Source: Macellibacteroides fermentans (GTDB taxonomy: Bacteria > Bacteroidota > Bacteroidia > Bacteroidales > Tannerellaceae). Taken from it: a stretch of DNA of 64,000 bases. Below the pieces are notes generated by a model. The model did no database searches and was not told the origin of the DNA. It saw only the letters and a program-made list of their open reading frames with translations. This document shows, piece after piece, positions 1 to 7,437 of this stretch. The stretch spans positions 248,001 to 312,000 of the forward strand of contig NZ_JACCCY010000001.1 in assembly GCF_013409575.1 (NCBI RefSeq). The letters run 5' to 3'. The translations under genes were made by a program, and so were the position numbers. Within the stretch, counting starts at the first letter, position 1, and each line of letters starts with the position of its first letter.

Positions 1-932
1 TTCACGCTGTAAGCAAAATTTCCGTCCTGCTTGTTGTTAGCCTCAATGAAATACGGGGAATTCCGCATTTTGTTTACTCTGTTATTGTCATACGAATAGG
101 CAAAATCTGCTGTTCCTGTGATAACCCAAACGAAAAAGTCGTCCTTGTCGTGATTCCCGGCTGCCGCAAAGATGTTATCCTCGTCCAGTGAGGTTCCACA
201 GCTCATAGGCAGGAAATACCTGAAATAATCCAGGCAATATTGGAATGTGCGCCAAGCCGCGACCGAACCCATAGAAAATCCACCAAACCCTCGATGATCG
301 TGTGACGCCTTCAGGCTTTCAGGAGACGAACTTTGCGCAAAGGTTGAATATGTACTTTCTACCGCCGGAATAAGGTCGTTTAAGAGTTCATTATGATAAT
401 TCCTGTTTAGTTCAAGCGCAAGGCTGAAATTTCCACTGTCTTCGGAACTTGTATTGTTGTAAGTCGGGCAAATAATGATAAGCGGATGCATTCTCCCGTT
501 CTCTATGGCGTTATCAAGAATATTCTTGAAGACACTCGGCTGCCCGGGTGTGCCAAGAGTCGATGTTTCATTGCCCCAGCCGCCGTGCATCAGATAAAAG
601 GCATTGTACCTGTTTTCGTTAGAGTACGCATACGGCAGATATACAATTGCGCGTTTTGTCAGTTTCCGGGTTTTCTGTTCGTAGGTCATTGATTCGTAGG
701 TCTCGTAAGTAAACTCAACTAATGTGCCTCGCTGATTTGCCGCTTGGTAATACGCTTCAGGAATTGTTTCAAGTTCCTGTGGAATCAAATGAGTAACTTC
801 GGCGGGTGGCGTTTTATCCTCATCCCCATTGTCTGAAACGGGATCATTTTTTCCACATGCCGAAAAAGACAACGCAGCGAACAGTAGTGCCATGTTGCTA
901 ATTCTTCTTCTTATTATTTTTGTTATTCTCAT
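1..932 (-). CDS. Putative esterase lipoprotein (feruloyl esterase-like), partial
   Basis: The minus-strand frame is open from an ATG at 932 to the left window edge, so the C-terminus is missing. An alternative in-frame ATG lies at 893 and gives a short hydrophobic leader ending FSAC, a lipobox-like site. The mature part has an esterase-D/feruloyl-esterase look: an oxyanion-type LMHGG segment and a nucleophile elbow GFSMGS, as in carbohydrate esterases and the esterase domains of Bacteroidota xylanases. The histidine of the triad is beyond the edge. The start lies 14 nt after the stop of the next hydrolase gene, so the two are probably one transcript. The exact substrate cannot be told. Confidence 0.8.
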   Translation of the reverse strand, partial: MRITKIIRRRISNMALLFAALSFSACGKNDPVSDNGDEDKTPPAEVTHLIPQELETIPEAYYQAANQRGTLVEFTYETYESMTYEQKTRKLTKRAIVYLPYAYSNENRYNAFYLMHGGWGNETSTLGTPGQPSVFKNILDNAIENGRMHPLIIICPTYNNTSSEDSGNFSLALELNRNYHNELLNDLIPAVESTYSTFAQSSSPESLKASHDHRGFGGFSMGSVAAWRTFQYCLDYFRYFLPMSCGTSLDEDNIFAAAGNHDKDDFFVWVITGTADFAYSYDNNRVNKMRNSPYFIEANNKQDGNFAYSV

Positions 933-946
933 GAGACGTTTGATTT

Positions 947-2029
947 TTAATCAAGTCCTTTTTCTTTCATCCAATCCGAAAGCAAGTCTGCAATTTCGAT
1001 ATTGTTCAGATCAGACATGAGGAAATGTGTATTACCATATATGCCTATCTCAGGTAATTCCACCAGAGTAGCATCTCCGCCATGACGGTTAATCGCTTCT
1101 ACAAAGAGGCGTCCCAAAGCCAGACGTGTACGCCAATTCTCCGCGCCGAGGTCGTTGCTTACTTCTTTCCCGATATTATCTCCGAAATACAAGACAATAG
1201 GTATTTGTGTCAGTTTCTTAAAGTCTGCCATCGGAATTTCGATACCGGACAATACGCCTGTACGTCCTGTAATGGGTTCAGGCAGTTCTCCTTCGGGAAA
1301 TAAGTAGGTACCCGGTTCATACGATACGATAGCCTTCACATTACTGCTCTTTACCCCTGCGAACCATCCGGGTAAACCTCCTTGAGAATGCGTTATAAGA
1401 ATACCTTGACCTATTTTATTGAAAAGCTCTACCATGCTGTTTGTTATCACATTGGCATCAAAACCGCCTGTGTTGGGAGTCATCTGGCGGAAGAAATTCT
1501 CCAGGCTTTTTTTATCTCGTGGAAACTGTACATTATCGAAATAGTTCGGCCAAATACCGATACGGAATATTTCGTACCACATCTGTTCATCAGCAATGGG
1601 TTCTATGGTTGCAGCAACGGTGCTTCGCCCTGCTTTTCCCCTGCGGGGTTGGTCTACCAGATAGGTACTGAATCTTCTTCGTGAAAATATATTCTGGAAA
1701 CCTTCACGTCCGTCCGCTGTGGTTTCCCATGTCCTTGCCGATTGTCCTGCACCATGTAGAAATACGAGGGGATATTTGCGGGAATTATCAGGTATTTGAT
1801 AAAATACATAAGCATGGTCGCCGTGAAAGGTTTGTCCATCAGGGTAAGGTTTGAAATTATCAAACTTGTTTGCATCATAAGTCCCCGGATTTTGGATGAT
1901 TGTTCCGCCAACGGAAAAACTGCCTTGTTCTTTCAGTACAAGCAATCCGTCTGTCTGATTATCCGTCTGCCCTTTACATCCCCAAAAGAGGCATAGTGCT
2001 ATTATTATCAATATTGCTGCATGTTTCAT
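947..2029 (-). CDS. Alpha/beta hydrolase lipoprotein
   Basis: A 360-residue protein with an N-terminal hydrophobic leader ending in a lipobox-like LFWGC (Cys18), so probably an envelope lipoprotein. It has an alpha/beta hydrolase fold: oxyanion-hole loop LHGAG near residue 91, nucleophile motif THSQGG with Ser215, a candidate acid in FGD near residue 283 and a candidate histidine in NTHF near residue 335. The family (related to secreted lipases/esterases such as those with the GxSxG Ser followed by QGG) covers lipids and esters; the substrate is unknown. It heads a two-gene unit with the esterase at 1-932, 14 nt downstream. Confidence 0.75.
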   Translation of the reverse strand: MKHAAILIIIALCLFWGCKGQTDNQTDGLLVLKEQGSFSVGGTIIQNPGTYDANKFDNFKPYPDGQTFHGDHAYVFYQIPDNSRKYPLVFLHGAGQSARTWETTADGREGFQNIFSRRRFSTYLVDQPRRGKAGRSTVAATIEPIADEQMWYEIFRIGIWPNYFDNVQFPRDKKSLENFFRQMTPNTGGFDANVITNSMVELFNKIGQGILITHSQGGLPGWFAGVKSSNVKAIVSYEPGTYLFPEGELPEPITGRTGVLSGIEIPMADFKKLTQIPIVLYFGDNIGKEVSNDLGAENWRTRLALGRLFVEAINRHGGDATLVELPEIGIYGNTHFLMSDLNNIEIADLLSDWMKEKGLD

Positions 2030-2064
2030 ATTCTTTCTTTTAAGAAGTTTATATTATCACAATA

Positions 2065-2072
2065 CAAAATTA
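2065..2072 (-). promoter_or_regulatory. Candidate -7 box TAATTTTG for the hydrolase pair
   Basis: On the minus strand TAATTTTG fits the Bacteroidota TAnnTTTG -7 element about 36 nt before the start at 2029. No good -33 TTTG was found at 19-21 nt, so this is a weak call. Confidence 0.35.
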
Positions 2073-2142
2073 TGCACAATAAATACCTATGTAAATAGAC
2101 AGATTACGGATTCTTATACCATTATTACTGATTTGATTTAAT

Positions 2143-2425
2143 TTACAAAATGAGCAGGCTTATTGCCATGACCGCCATTCCGGCCACAAATCCGGAAATG
2201 GAATAATGATGATGTCCATATTTTTCGGCGCCCGGCAGTAGCTCATCTACCGAGATAAAGACCATAATTCCGGCAACGGCGGCTATCAACATTCCCTGTC
2301 CGTAATTGTTCATATATTTCATTATAAAAAATATCATGGAAGTCTGCCCAGCGGCTCAGCCATTCCCGACAGGAACGACAGCCAAAAAGTTTTTGAAAGG
2401 TTTTTAATTGAAATGTTCATTGTAG
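2143..2425 (-). pseudogene. ZIP-family metal transporter remnant (ZupT-like), frameshifted
   Basis: A 64-residue open frame (2143-2337) encodes the C-terminal end of a ZIP/ZupT transporter: the [15 protein letters not shown] segment and the closing [12 protein letters not shown] helix are typical. Just upstream, in another frame, 2340-2400 reads [14 protein letters not shown], the preceding conserved ZupT segment, which then meets a stop. The helix normally between the two is missing. The gene is therefore a decayed 3' fragment with an internal deletion and frameshift; the N-terminal two thirds are absent. It sits next to a truncated recombinase, which points to a rearrangement breakpoint. 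Confidence 0.75.
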
Positions 2426-2530
2426 AATAACATTACGGTTGATTATGATCTATCCAAAACAATAAAAAAACGAAAGAAACCTTAAAAGGCTTAGACTTGT
2501 CCTGTTTCCCTTTTTCAACAAAAAAAATTA

Positions 2531-2884
2531 TTAAAATAAATTCCATATTTGGGTTGTAATAAAGCACACAACAAAACCCAGTATTAGAGGAAGAATACTT
2601 GCCACGAATGTCCATTTGGCACTGCCTGTTTCCTTGTAAATTGTATATATCGTTGTACTGCAGGAAGCCCTGATTTCGTCCAACTGTCGGTTAATCTCAT
2701 TTGAGGTATGGCTTTTCCCTGTGGCGCGGCCGGATGCCCATAGGTCTGCCGGAACGGTCATTTTTGCACTAAAGATGGTTTCGGAGAATTTACCGATTGA
2801 AAGCCTTGCCATTACTGGGCTTTTACCATCCTTTTTCGTTTCATTTCTTTTCAGGTAGAAAGACACCTTTACTTCCTGTTTCAT
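2531..2884 (-). pseudogene. Truncated tyrosine recombinase (integrase), N-terminal arm-binding domain only
   Basis: From the ATG at 2884 the product begins KQEVKVSFYLKRNE and continues with the conserved GKSPVMARLSIG and WASGRATGKS stretches of the N-terminal arm-binding domain of Bacteroidota conjugative-transposon integrases. Full-length relatives are about 400 residues with an Arg-His-Arg-Tyr catalytic core; here similarity ends near residue 80 and the frame finishes with an unrelated hydrophobic tail. No catalytic residues are present, so it cannot recombine DNA. It is best read as a scar of a lost or rearranged integrative element. Confidence 0.75.
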
Positions 2885-2953
2885 GACTCTGTTATTTAAG
2901 TGTAAAATTACTTGTAACAGATTTATTTTCAGTAATATAAATTGAGGAGCCAA

Positions 2954-3316
2954 TGGGCAAAAAATCCCAATTTTCTATTAAAAATCCATCTTTTCGCCGT
3001 TAGTGCGAAAAAAGGGTTATTTTTGAAAGACGATTTTAGAAAAACAAGCGCTCTTTGAGGTCATTATCTTTATTCAGGTTGTTTTTGCATCCTAATCCGA
3101 CTAACCAAAAAGGCAGTATTTAGGTAGCAAATCTTCCGCTTAACTGCTCTTTATTCTTCCACCTTGCCGATATTCGACTATGAGAAAAATAGAGAGGAAT
3201 AATGATTAATGAGCCTAAACTCCAAATACTTACCTCTATTCTTCCTAATTTTGCCTATCTTTGCGAGATTCTGTATATATTTGTGAAAATATTAACTCAA
3301 TAAATTCTAATCACCT
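2954..3316. other. Intergenic stretch without a gene, holding a candidate promoter
   Basis: No supported coding frame was found. The sequence is AT-rich; the only recognisable element is the -7 box at 3256-3263. Confidence 0.5.
3256..3263 (+). promoter_or_regulatory. Candidate -7 box TATCTTTG
   Basis: TATCTTTG matches the Bacteroidota TAnnTTTG element and lies about 54 nt before the start of the small gene at 3317. No clear -33 element accompanies it. Confidence 0.45.
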
Positions 3317-3592
3317 ATGGGAAGAAGGCCTAAATACACTCTGGTACAAAAACTTAAGAATGACTTAACTGAGTCTTTTAACAGAGCGAACGGGATTCAG
3401 TCTGCCGAACTTTTTACTATGTTATTTGAAGTATTAAATGAACAAAAGTCTAAAATAACACCCTCAGTAACTATAACCGAAACTGATCCCGATTTATCCA
3501 TAGAGGCATTTGAAAAATTATCTCTTATTGAAATTATGAAATTACAAGGAAAGCTCAATCGACTGGCCATGCGTAAAAGAAGAGATGAATAA
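3317..3592 (+). CDS. Hypothetical protein, 91 residues
   Basis: A small, charged protein of 91 residues that starts MGRRPKYT and ends in a basic KRRDE tail. The N-terminus is basic and the middle acidic; no signal peptide, membrane segment or domain is recognised. The frame has a matching -7 box upstream and a strong hairpin directly downstream, which supports it being a real single-gene transcript. Function unknown. Confidence 0.55.
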   Translation: MGRRPKYTLVQKLKNDLTESFNRANGIQSAELFTMLFEVLNEQKSKITPSVTITETDPDLSIEAFEKLSLIEIMKLQGKLNRLAMRKRRDE

Positions 3593-3611
3593 TTTCGACA
3601 ATATAACAGAA

Positions 3612-3637
3612 GAAGGGGAATGAATATATTCCCCTTC
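3612..3637 (+). terminator. Hairpin terminator after the 91-residue gene
   Basis: A perfect 10-bp stem, GAAGGGGAAT/ATTCCCCTTC, closes a 6-nt loop 19 nt after the stop. It lacks a long T tract. Confidence 0.5.
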
Positions 3638-3652
3638 ACTATTTATAGCTTA

Positions 3653-3660
3653 TATATTTG
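3653..3660 (+). promoter_or_regulatory. Candidate -7 box TATATTTG for the HD gene
   Basis: TATATTTG fits TAnnTTTG and sits 47 nt before the ATG at 3708. The -33 element is not obvious. Confidence 0.4.
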
Positions 3661-3707
3661 AACAATCAGAAATAACATTTTAGAATCAAAATAATGATAC
3701 TTGACAT

Positions 3708-4298
3708 ATGATTACAAATGACTTACTTAAACAAATCCAATTTATTAAAGAGATAGATAAAATCAAATACATTCAACGTCGCACCTGTTTACTCAACAGC
3801 GACCGTCCCGAAAATGATGCAGAACATAGCTGGCATTTAGCTCTGATGGCAATAGCTCTTTCTGAACATGCAAACAAACCGGTCGATATCCTGAAAGTTA
3901 TAAAAATGGTTTTAATACATGATATAGTTGAAATAGATTCCGGAGATGTATTTGTTTATGACAAATCAAAAAGCCATAAAAATACAGAAGAAGAGTTTGC
4001 TGCTGCAAAACGAATTTTCGGACTATTACCGGAAAATCAGGCTAAAGAATTGATTGATCTCTGGAAAGAATTTGAGGATGGAGAGACTGATGATGCAAAA
4101 TTTGCCAAATCATTAGACAAATTTGAACCTTTGTTGCAGAACTTCTCTAATAACGGCGGTACATGGGATAAGTATAATGTTACTTATAACGAAGTATACA
4201 CCCAAAAAAAATCGATCAATAAAGGATCGGACACACTTTGGGAATATGCTGAGAATCTTTTAAACGAATCTGTAGACAAGGGTATCTTGAAGAAATAA
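3708..4298 (+). CDS. HD-domain phosphohydrolase (YfbR/HDDC2-like)
   Basis: A 196-residue cytoplasmic protein with the metal-binding pattern of HD phosphohydrolases: His40 in DAEHSWH, His71-Asp72 in LIHDIVEIDSGD, and a later conserved Asp near residue 137. The spacing and the EIDSGD extension match the HDDC2/YfbR group, whose studied members are 5'-deoxynucleotidases. That activity is family knowledge, not seen here. Before the IS insertion at 4310 the stop lay only about 35 nt from the AlaX-like gene now at 5421, so the two were probably co-transcribed. Confidence 0.8.
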   Translation: MITNDLLKQIQFIKEIDKIKYIQRRTCLLNSDRPENDAEHSWHLALMAIALSEHANKPVDILKVIKMVLIHDIVEIDSGDVFVYDKSKSHKNTEEEFAAAKRIFGLLPENQAKELIDLWKEFEDGETDDAKFAKSLDKFEPLLQNFSNNGGTWDKYNVTYNEVYTQKKSINKGSDTLWEYAENLLNESVDKGILKK

Positions 4299-4302
4299 AT
4301 TA

Positions 4303-4309
4303 TTAATAA
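4303..4309. repeat. Left 7-bp direct repeat TTAATAA of the IS982-type element
   Basis: TTAATAA here is repeated at 5390-5396, immediately outside the inverted repeats. It reads as a target-site duplication, although the low complexity means 3 bp (AAT) is also possible. Confidence 0.65.
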
Positions 4310-5389
4310 TGCGAATCAGTAGTTGAAATCACTTGCTGATTCATTTAGTTAAAATGTTGTTATACAGTTTATTATTACATTAAAATATTTCTTAATCTCC
4401 CTGGAAATCAGTATCTTAGAAGAATAAAACCACTCATTTTTCTAATTATGATTCCCAAGGAGAAAGAACTTAAGCTTATAAAAATATATATGTATATCTG
4501 CGATATCTATGAGTCTTCACTGAAATTTTGTTGTCAGAGATTCAGTAATAATGCAACTCCTATCTTCACCGACCAGGAACTGCTTACTGTATACCTGTTC
4601 TGTGGAGCTTATCAACGCTACTTCAGTATCAAAGAGATACATACATTCACTAAAGAATATTTGCTTTCTTGGTTTCCTTGTCTACCTTCTTATCAGACGT
4701 TCAATTATCGATTGAACCTGTTAAGTGAGGCAATTAATGAACTCGTAAAGCATCTCATTACATCCTTTAAACCAGAAGATTGCGACAATATGACATCACT
4801 GATCGATTCCATGCCAATTGTTACCTGCAAAGGAAAGAATAAAACAGGAAAAGTGGCTACAGAAATTGCAACAAAAGGCTACTGCTCTACCAAAAATATG
4901 TACTACTTTGGTTTGAAACTCCACACGTTAGCTTTCAGAAGGAAAGGAACTATTCCATTCCCTGAGATGTTGATACTTTCATCTGCGGCAGAGAACGATT
5001 TGACGGTACTTAAAACAGAAGCAGCAGACAGCCTGGCCAATAGAAGTATCTTTGCCGATAAAATCTACTCCGATTTCTCTTTTTGGGGAGAAAAACAGAG
5101 AGAAATAGGTCTGGATATGCTAACTCCCGTAAAAGCTATTAAGGCTGAAGAGCCCGTAATTACTCAAAGAGAGAAAGCCCACAGAGACTTATTTTCGACG
5201 GCTGTTTCTAAAGTCAGACAACCCATAGAGTCTTTCTTCAACTGGTTGAATGAGAAAACAAATATTCAAAGAGCGATGAAGGTCAGATCAACATCTGGAC
5301 TTCTTATACATACGATGGGGAAAATAGCCATCGCATTCATTTATCTAATTTTTTAAAACAAATGAATCAATGTCAACTACTGATTCGCA
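4310..5389 (+). mobile_element. IS982-family insertion sequence, complete (1080 bp)
   Basis: The element is bounded by perfect 17-bp inverted repeats, TGCGAATCAGTAGTTGA at 4310-4326 and its complement at 5373-5389. It holds one intact transposase gene and is flanked by 7-bp direct repeats. Size, IR length and transposase all fit the IS982 family. Intact ends and gene suggest a recent insertion. Confidence 0.85.
4448..5356 (+). CDS. IS982-family transposase
   Basis: A 302-residue transposase. The N-terminal third carries the FTDQELLTVYLF and SIKEIHTF-type pattern of IS982 transposases, followed by a DDE catalytic domain: first Asp in SLIDSMPI near residue 117, second Asp in IFADKIYSDFSFW near residue 200, and Glu in RQPIESFFNWL near residue 261. 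Length is normal for the family, and no frameshift is seen. It catalyses cut-and-paste movement of the element at 4310-5389. Confidence 0.9.
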   Translation: MIPKEKELKLIKIYMYICDIYESSLKFCCQRFSNNATPIFTDQELLTVYLFCGAYQRYFSIKEIHTFTKEYLLSWFPCLPSYQTFNYRLNLLSEAINELVKHLITSFKPEDCDNMTSLIDSMPIVTCKGKNKTGKVATEIATKGYCSTKNMYYFGLKLHTLAFRRKGTIPFPEMLILSSAAENDLTVLKTEAADSLANRSIFADKIYSDFSFWGEKQREIGLDMLTPVKAIKAEEPVITQREKAHRDLFSTAVSKVRQPIESFFNWLNEKTNIQRAMKVRSTSGLLIHTMGKIAIAFIYLIF

Positions 5390-5396
5390 TTAATAA
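5390..5396. repeat. Right 7-bp direct repeat TTAATAA of the IS982-type element
   Basis: Second copy of the repeat at 4303-4309, directly abutting the right inverted repeat. Confidence 0.65.
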
Positions 5397-5420
5397 GAAA
5401 TAGAAGGAAAAGGAAGAAAG

Positions 5421-5882
5421 ATGAAAGAGATTCTTTTAAATGAGCACAATAAGAACGAGTACCCCCCAATGCATACGGCAGAACATATTTTAAATCAGAC
5501 TATGGTAAGAATGTTCGGGTGTCCGCGCTCAAAGAATAGTCATATTGAACGGAAAAAATCGAAATGTGATTATCTGCTTCCGGAAGAGCCGGATGAAGCA
5601 ACTATGCTTGAGGTAGAGCGTATCGTGAATGAAGTTATTGACCGCAACCTGGATGTAAAAGAAGAGTTCATGCATATAAATGATGCATCCGGATTGGTAG
5701 ACTTAAGTAAACTGCCGGAAGATGCGAGTGAAATGTTACGAATTATCCGCATTGGCGATTATGACATTTGTGCATGTATTGGTGCGCATGTATCCAACAC
5801 CTCTGAAATTGGCCATTTTAAGCTTTTAAACTACGATTTTCAAGAAGGAAGACTTCGTCTGAGATTTAAATTGACAGACTGA
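5421..5882 (+). CDS. AlaX-like tRNA-editing domain protein
   Basis: A 153-residue stand-alone relative of the second additional domain of threonyl/alanyl-tRNA synthetases (tRNA_SAD). The Zn ligands of AlaX editing proteins are visible: HTAEH with His18 and His22, and C-x3-H with Cys119 and His123 in the CACIGAHVSNTSEIG segment. Such proteins hydrolyse mischarged aminoacyl-tRNA; the amino acid edited here is not predictable. A purine-rich ribosome-binding region (AAGGAAAAGGAAG) precedes the start. It is now separated from its likely operon partner, the HD gene, by the IS at 4310-5389 and may depend on an IS-borne or new promoter. Confidence 0.75.
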   Translation: MKEILLNEHNKNEYPPMHTAEHILNQTMVRMFGCPRSKNSHIERKKSKCDYLLPEEPDEATMLEVERIVNEVIDRNLDVKEEFMHINDASGLVDLSKLPEDASEMLRIIRIGDYDICACIGAHVSNTSEIGHFKLLNYDFQEGRLRLRFKLTD

Positions 5883-5943
5883 AATAAAAAAAGAGTTTAA
5901 TCATTGATATGTATTTTTATCTGCTTTTGCACTTCTTGTAGAA

Positions 5944-5961
5944 TAATTTTGTGTAAGTTTG
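5944..5961 (+). promoter_or_regulatory. Two overlapping-range -7 boxes upstream of pgk
   Basis: TAATTTTG (5944-5951) and TAAGTTTG (5954-5961) both fit TAnnTTTG, 44-61 nt before the pgk start. A TTTG at 5926-5929 is not at the ideal -33 distance from either. Confidence 0.4.
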
Positions 5962-6004
5962 CGGGGCGTTAACAAAGTCAAACATAATTCTAAAAATAAT
6001 AGTT

Positions 6005-7267
6005 ATGCAAACAATCGAAAAATTCAATTTTGCCGGTAAAAAGGCATTTGTTCGGGTAGACTTCAATGTTCCCCTGGATGAGAATTTCAACATCACAGAC
6101 GACAACCGTATTCGTGCAGCTCTTCCTACTTTGAAGAAAATTCTTGCCGATGGAGGAAGCCCGATTATTGGTTCACACCTTGGTCGTCCGAAAGGCGTTA
6201 CTGAAAAATATTCTTTGAAACATATTCTTTCTCACGTTTCGGAATTGCTTGGCGTTAACGTACAGTTTGCAAATGACTGTGTTGGTGAAGAAGCAATTGC
6301 AAAAGCAGCTGCACTAAAACCAGGTGAAGCTCTGTTGCTTGAAAATCTTCGTTTTTATGCTGAAGAAGAAGGTAAACCAAGAGGTTTAGCAGAAGATGCT
6401 TCAGAAGAAGAAAAGAAAGCTGCTAAAAAAGCCGTTAAAGAAAGCCAGAAAGAGTTTACTAAGAAATTAGCATCTTTGGCTGATTGTTATGTAAACGATG
6501 CATTTGGTACAGCGCACCGTGCGCACGCTTCAACTGCTTTGATCGCTGCTTATTTTGACATCAACAACAAAATGTTTGGTTACTTGATGGAAAAAGAGGT
6601 GCTTGCAGTTGAAAAAGTAATGAGCGAAATCAATCGTCCGTTTACAGCAATCATGGGTGGATCAAAGGTTTCATCTAAAATTGAAATCATTGAGAATCTG
6701 CTTGGAAAGGTAGATAACCTGATTATAACAGGTGGTATGACCTTTACATTCACCAAGGCATTGGGTGGCCATATCGGTAGTTCAATTTGTGAAGACGACA
6801 AGCTTGATCTTGCTCTTGAACTGCTTGCAAAAGCTAAAGCAAATAATGTAAACATGATTCTTGCTTGCGACGCTAAAATTGCTGATAAATTTAGCAACGA
6901 TGCTAATACTCAATTGGTAGATGCAGATCAAATTCCTGACGGATGGCAAGGTCTTGATATCGGTCCTAAGACAGAAGCCGAATATGCTGAAGTGATTAAA
7001 AAATCAAAAACAATTCTTTGGAACGGTCCTACAGGTGTATTTGAATTCGAAAACTTTACACACGGTTCACTTGCTGTTGGCGAAGCAATTGTTGAAGCAA
7101 CAAAGAATGGCGCATTCTCTCTTGTAGGTGGTGGCGACTCTGTTGCCTGTGTAAACAAATTTGGCTTGGCTAACGGTGTTTCATATGTTTCAACAGGTGG
7201 TGGAGCATTACTTGAAGCAATCGAAGGTAAAATTCTTCCAGGTATCGAAGCAATCAGAGGATATTAA
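6005..7267 (+). CDS. pgk: Phosphoglycerate kinase
   Basis: A 420-residue phosphoglycerate kinase, which transfers the acyl phosphate of 1,3-bisphosphoglycerate to ADP in glycolysis. The family signature [15 protein letters not shown] sits near the N-terminus, the 3-phosphoglycerate site HLGRPKG follows, and the nucleotide-binding C-lobe shows [18 protein letters not shown] and the GGGDSVA helix start. Length is normal; a Lys/Glu-rich insertion near residues 118-155 is common in Bacteroidota forms. It is a single-gene unit with its own terminator. Confidence 0.97.
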   Translation: MQTIEKFNFAGKKAFVRVDFNVPLDENFNITDDNRIRAALPTLKKILADGGSPIIGSHLGRPKGVTEKYSLKHILSHVSELLGVNVQFANDCVGEEAIAKAAALKPGEALLLENLRFYAEEEGKPRGLAEDASEEEKKAAKKAVKESQKEFTKKLASLADCYVNDAFGTAHRAHASTALIAAYFDINNKMFGYLMEKEVLAVEKVMSEINRPFTAIMGGSKVSSKIEIIENLLGKVDNLIITGGMTFTFTKALGGHIGSSICEDDKLDLALELLAKAKANNVNMILACDAKIADKFSNDANTQLVDADQIPDGWQGLDIGPKTEAEYAEVIKKSKTILWNGPTGVFEFENFTHGSLAVGEAIVEATKNGAFSLVGGGDSVACVNKFGLANGVSYVSTGGGALLEAIEGKILPGIEAIRGY

Positions 7268-7287
7268 TCCAATATAAATTTTAAAGA

Positions 7288-7318
7288 AAAAGGGCACCTG
7301 GCAGTGCCCTTTTCTTTT
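7288..7318 (+). terminator. Rho-independent terminator of pgk
   Basis: Stem GGGCAC/GTGCCC extended by A-T pairs, 6-nt loop CTGGCA, followed by TTTTCTTTT. Confidence 0.85.
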
Positions 7319-7397
7319 CCCCTACTCTATTGATTTCATCCGTATCCTTAACTACGGTTTCGTACAACTTAATAGCGTGCTGAATAACAAAAATTCC

Positions 7398-7405
7398 TAT
7401 CTTTG
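7398..7405 (+). promoter_or_regulatory. Candidate -7 box TATCTTTG
   Basis: Matches TAnnTTTG, 33 nt before the start of the ATPase/DUF4435 gene. Confidence 0.45.
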
Positions 7406-7437
7406 AACCTTAATTAAAGATACTAATCACGAATCTT

